Notes under the pieces: model-generated
Database searches by the model: none
Seen by the model: the letters and a program-made list of their open reading frames with translations, nothing else
Told to the model about the DNA's origin: nothing
Part shown: positions 6,556 to 6,620 of the stretch, piece after piece
Numbering within the stretch: position 1 is the stretch's first letter
Layout: each line of letters begins with the position of its first letter
Position numbers and translations under genes: made by a program
Assembly (NCBI GenBank): GCA_030040455.1
Contig: JASHTR010000231.1
Span: forward strand, 1-6,620
Source of the DNA: Terriglobia bacterium
GTDB lineage: Bacteria; Acidobacteriota; Terriglobia; UBA7540
DNA: 6,620 bases
Direction: 5' to 3'

Positions 6556-6620
6556 ATGAACGCATACGGCTATATCGTCCTGCTGTTGGCGATGAGTGCC
6601 GCAAGTTGTGCCGCCCAGAC
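6556..6620 (+). CDS. N-terminus of a probable exported protein (cut by window edge)
   Basis: Only 21 codons are visible. ATG 6556 opens MNAYGYIVLLLAMSAASCAAQ, which reads as a short signal peptide: a hydrophobic core IVLLLAM, then small residues. The cysteine in SAASCAA could be a weak lipoprotein-type site, or cleavage could follow the alanines before Q. GAAGGAAG (6537-6544) lies 11 nt upstream, slightly far but usable. The same frame is open up to ATG 6508, which would add 16 residues and overlaps the stop of the tiny upstream frame (ATGA), but this start would bury the signal peptide. A competing start at 6549 has better spacing to the GA-rich tract but gives a charged frame. The gene follows the oxidoreductase by 124 bp on the same strand and may be in its operon. 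Exported partners of such GMC enzymes include cytochromes c, small subunits and 3-keto-glycoside hydrolases (DUF1080); none can be chosen from these residues. Confidence 0.5.
   Translation, partial: MNAYGYIVLLLAMSAASCAAQ

Overview
The window looks like chromosomal DNA from an acidobacterium (Acidobacteriota, Solibacter/Bryobacter- or Terriglobus-like). The main reason is the large secreted protein in the middle. It has a signal peptide, a carboxypeptidase-regulatory-like domain, a plug and a long outer-membrane barrel of the Oar-like TonB-dependent type that is strongly expanded in that phylum. This assignment rests on family resemblance only, with no database search.

Layout. Positions 1-721 (minus strand) hold most of a DeoR/AgaR-type sugar-responsive repressor, cut by the left edge. 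Positions 722-1159 are a divergent intergenic region. It holds AT-rich candidate operator tracts, a 111-bp palindromic repeat element with 12-bp perfect terminal inverted repeats (835-945), a good sigma70-like promoter (1056-1084) and two palindromes in the leader of the next gene. Positions 1160-4477 (+) encode the TonB-dependent transporter, 1105 residues. Positions 4478-4745 form a gap without a convincing gene. Positions 4746-6431 (+) encode a 561-residue GMC oxidoreductase of the glucoside 3-dehydrogenase / FAD-glucose-dehydrogenase type, with a cysteine cluster that suggests an iron-sulfur centre. Positions 6432-6555 hold a strong Shine-Dalgarno sequence directly on the GMC stop and a weak hairpin. 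From about 6556 a new ORF starts with a signal-peptide-like N-terminus and is cut by the right edge.

How the parts could work together (inference). The repressor is transcribed away from the transporter and would sense a phosphorylated sugar or related metabolite. The transporter would bring a glycoside, sugar or other ligand across the outer membrane, and the GMC enzyme would oxidise it (possibly to a 3-keto sugar), passing electrons through a cysteine-bound cluster. The truncated exported product at the right edge may belong to the same pathway. I see no CRISPR array, tRNA, rRNA, transposase, phage gene or wholly new multi-gene system. The most unusual points are the GMC cysteine cluster and the repeat element lodged in the control region.
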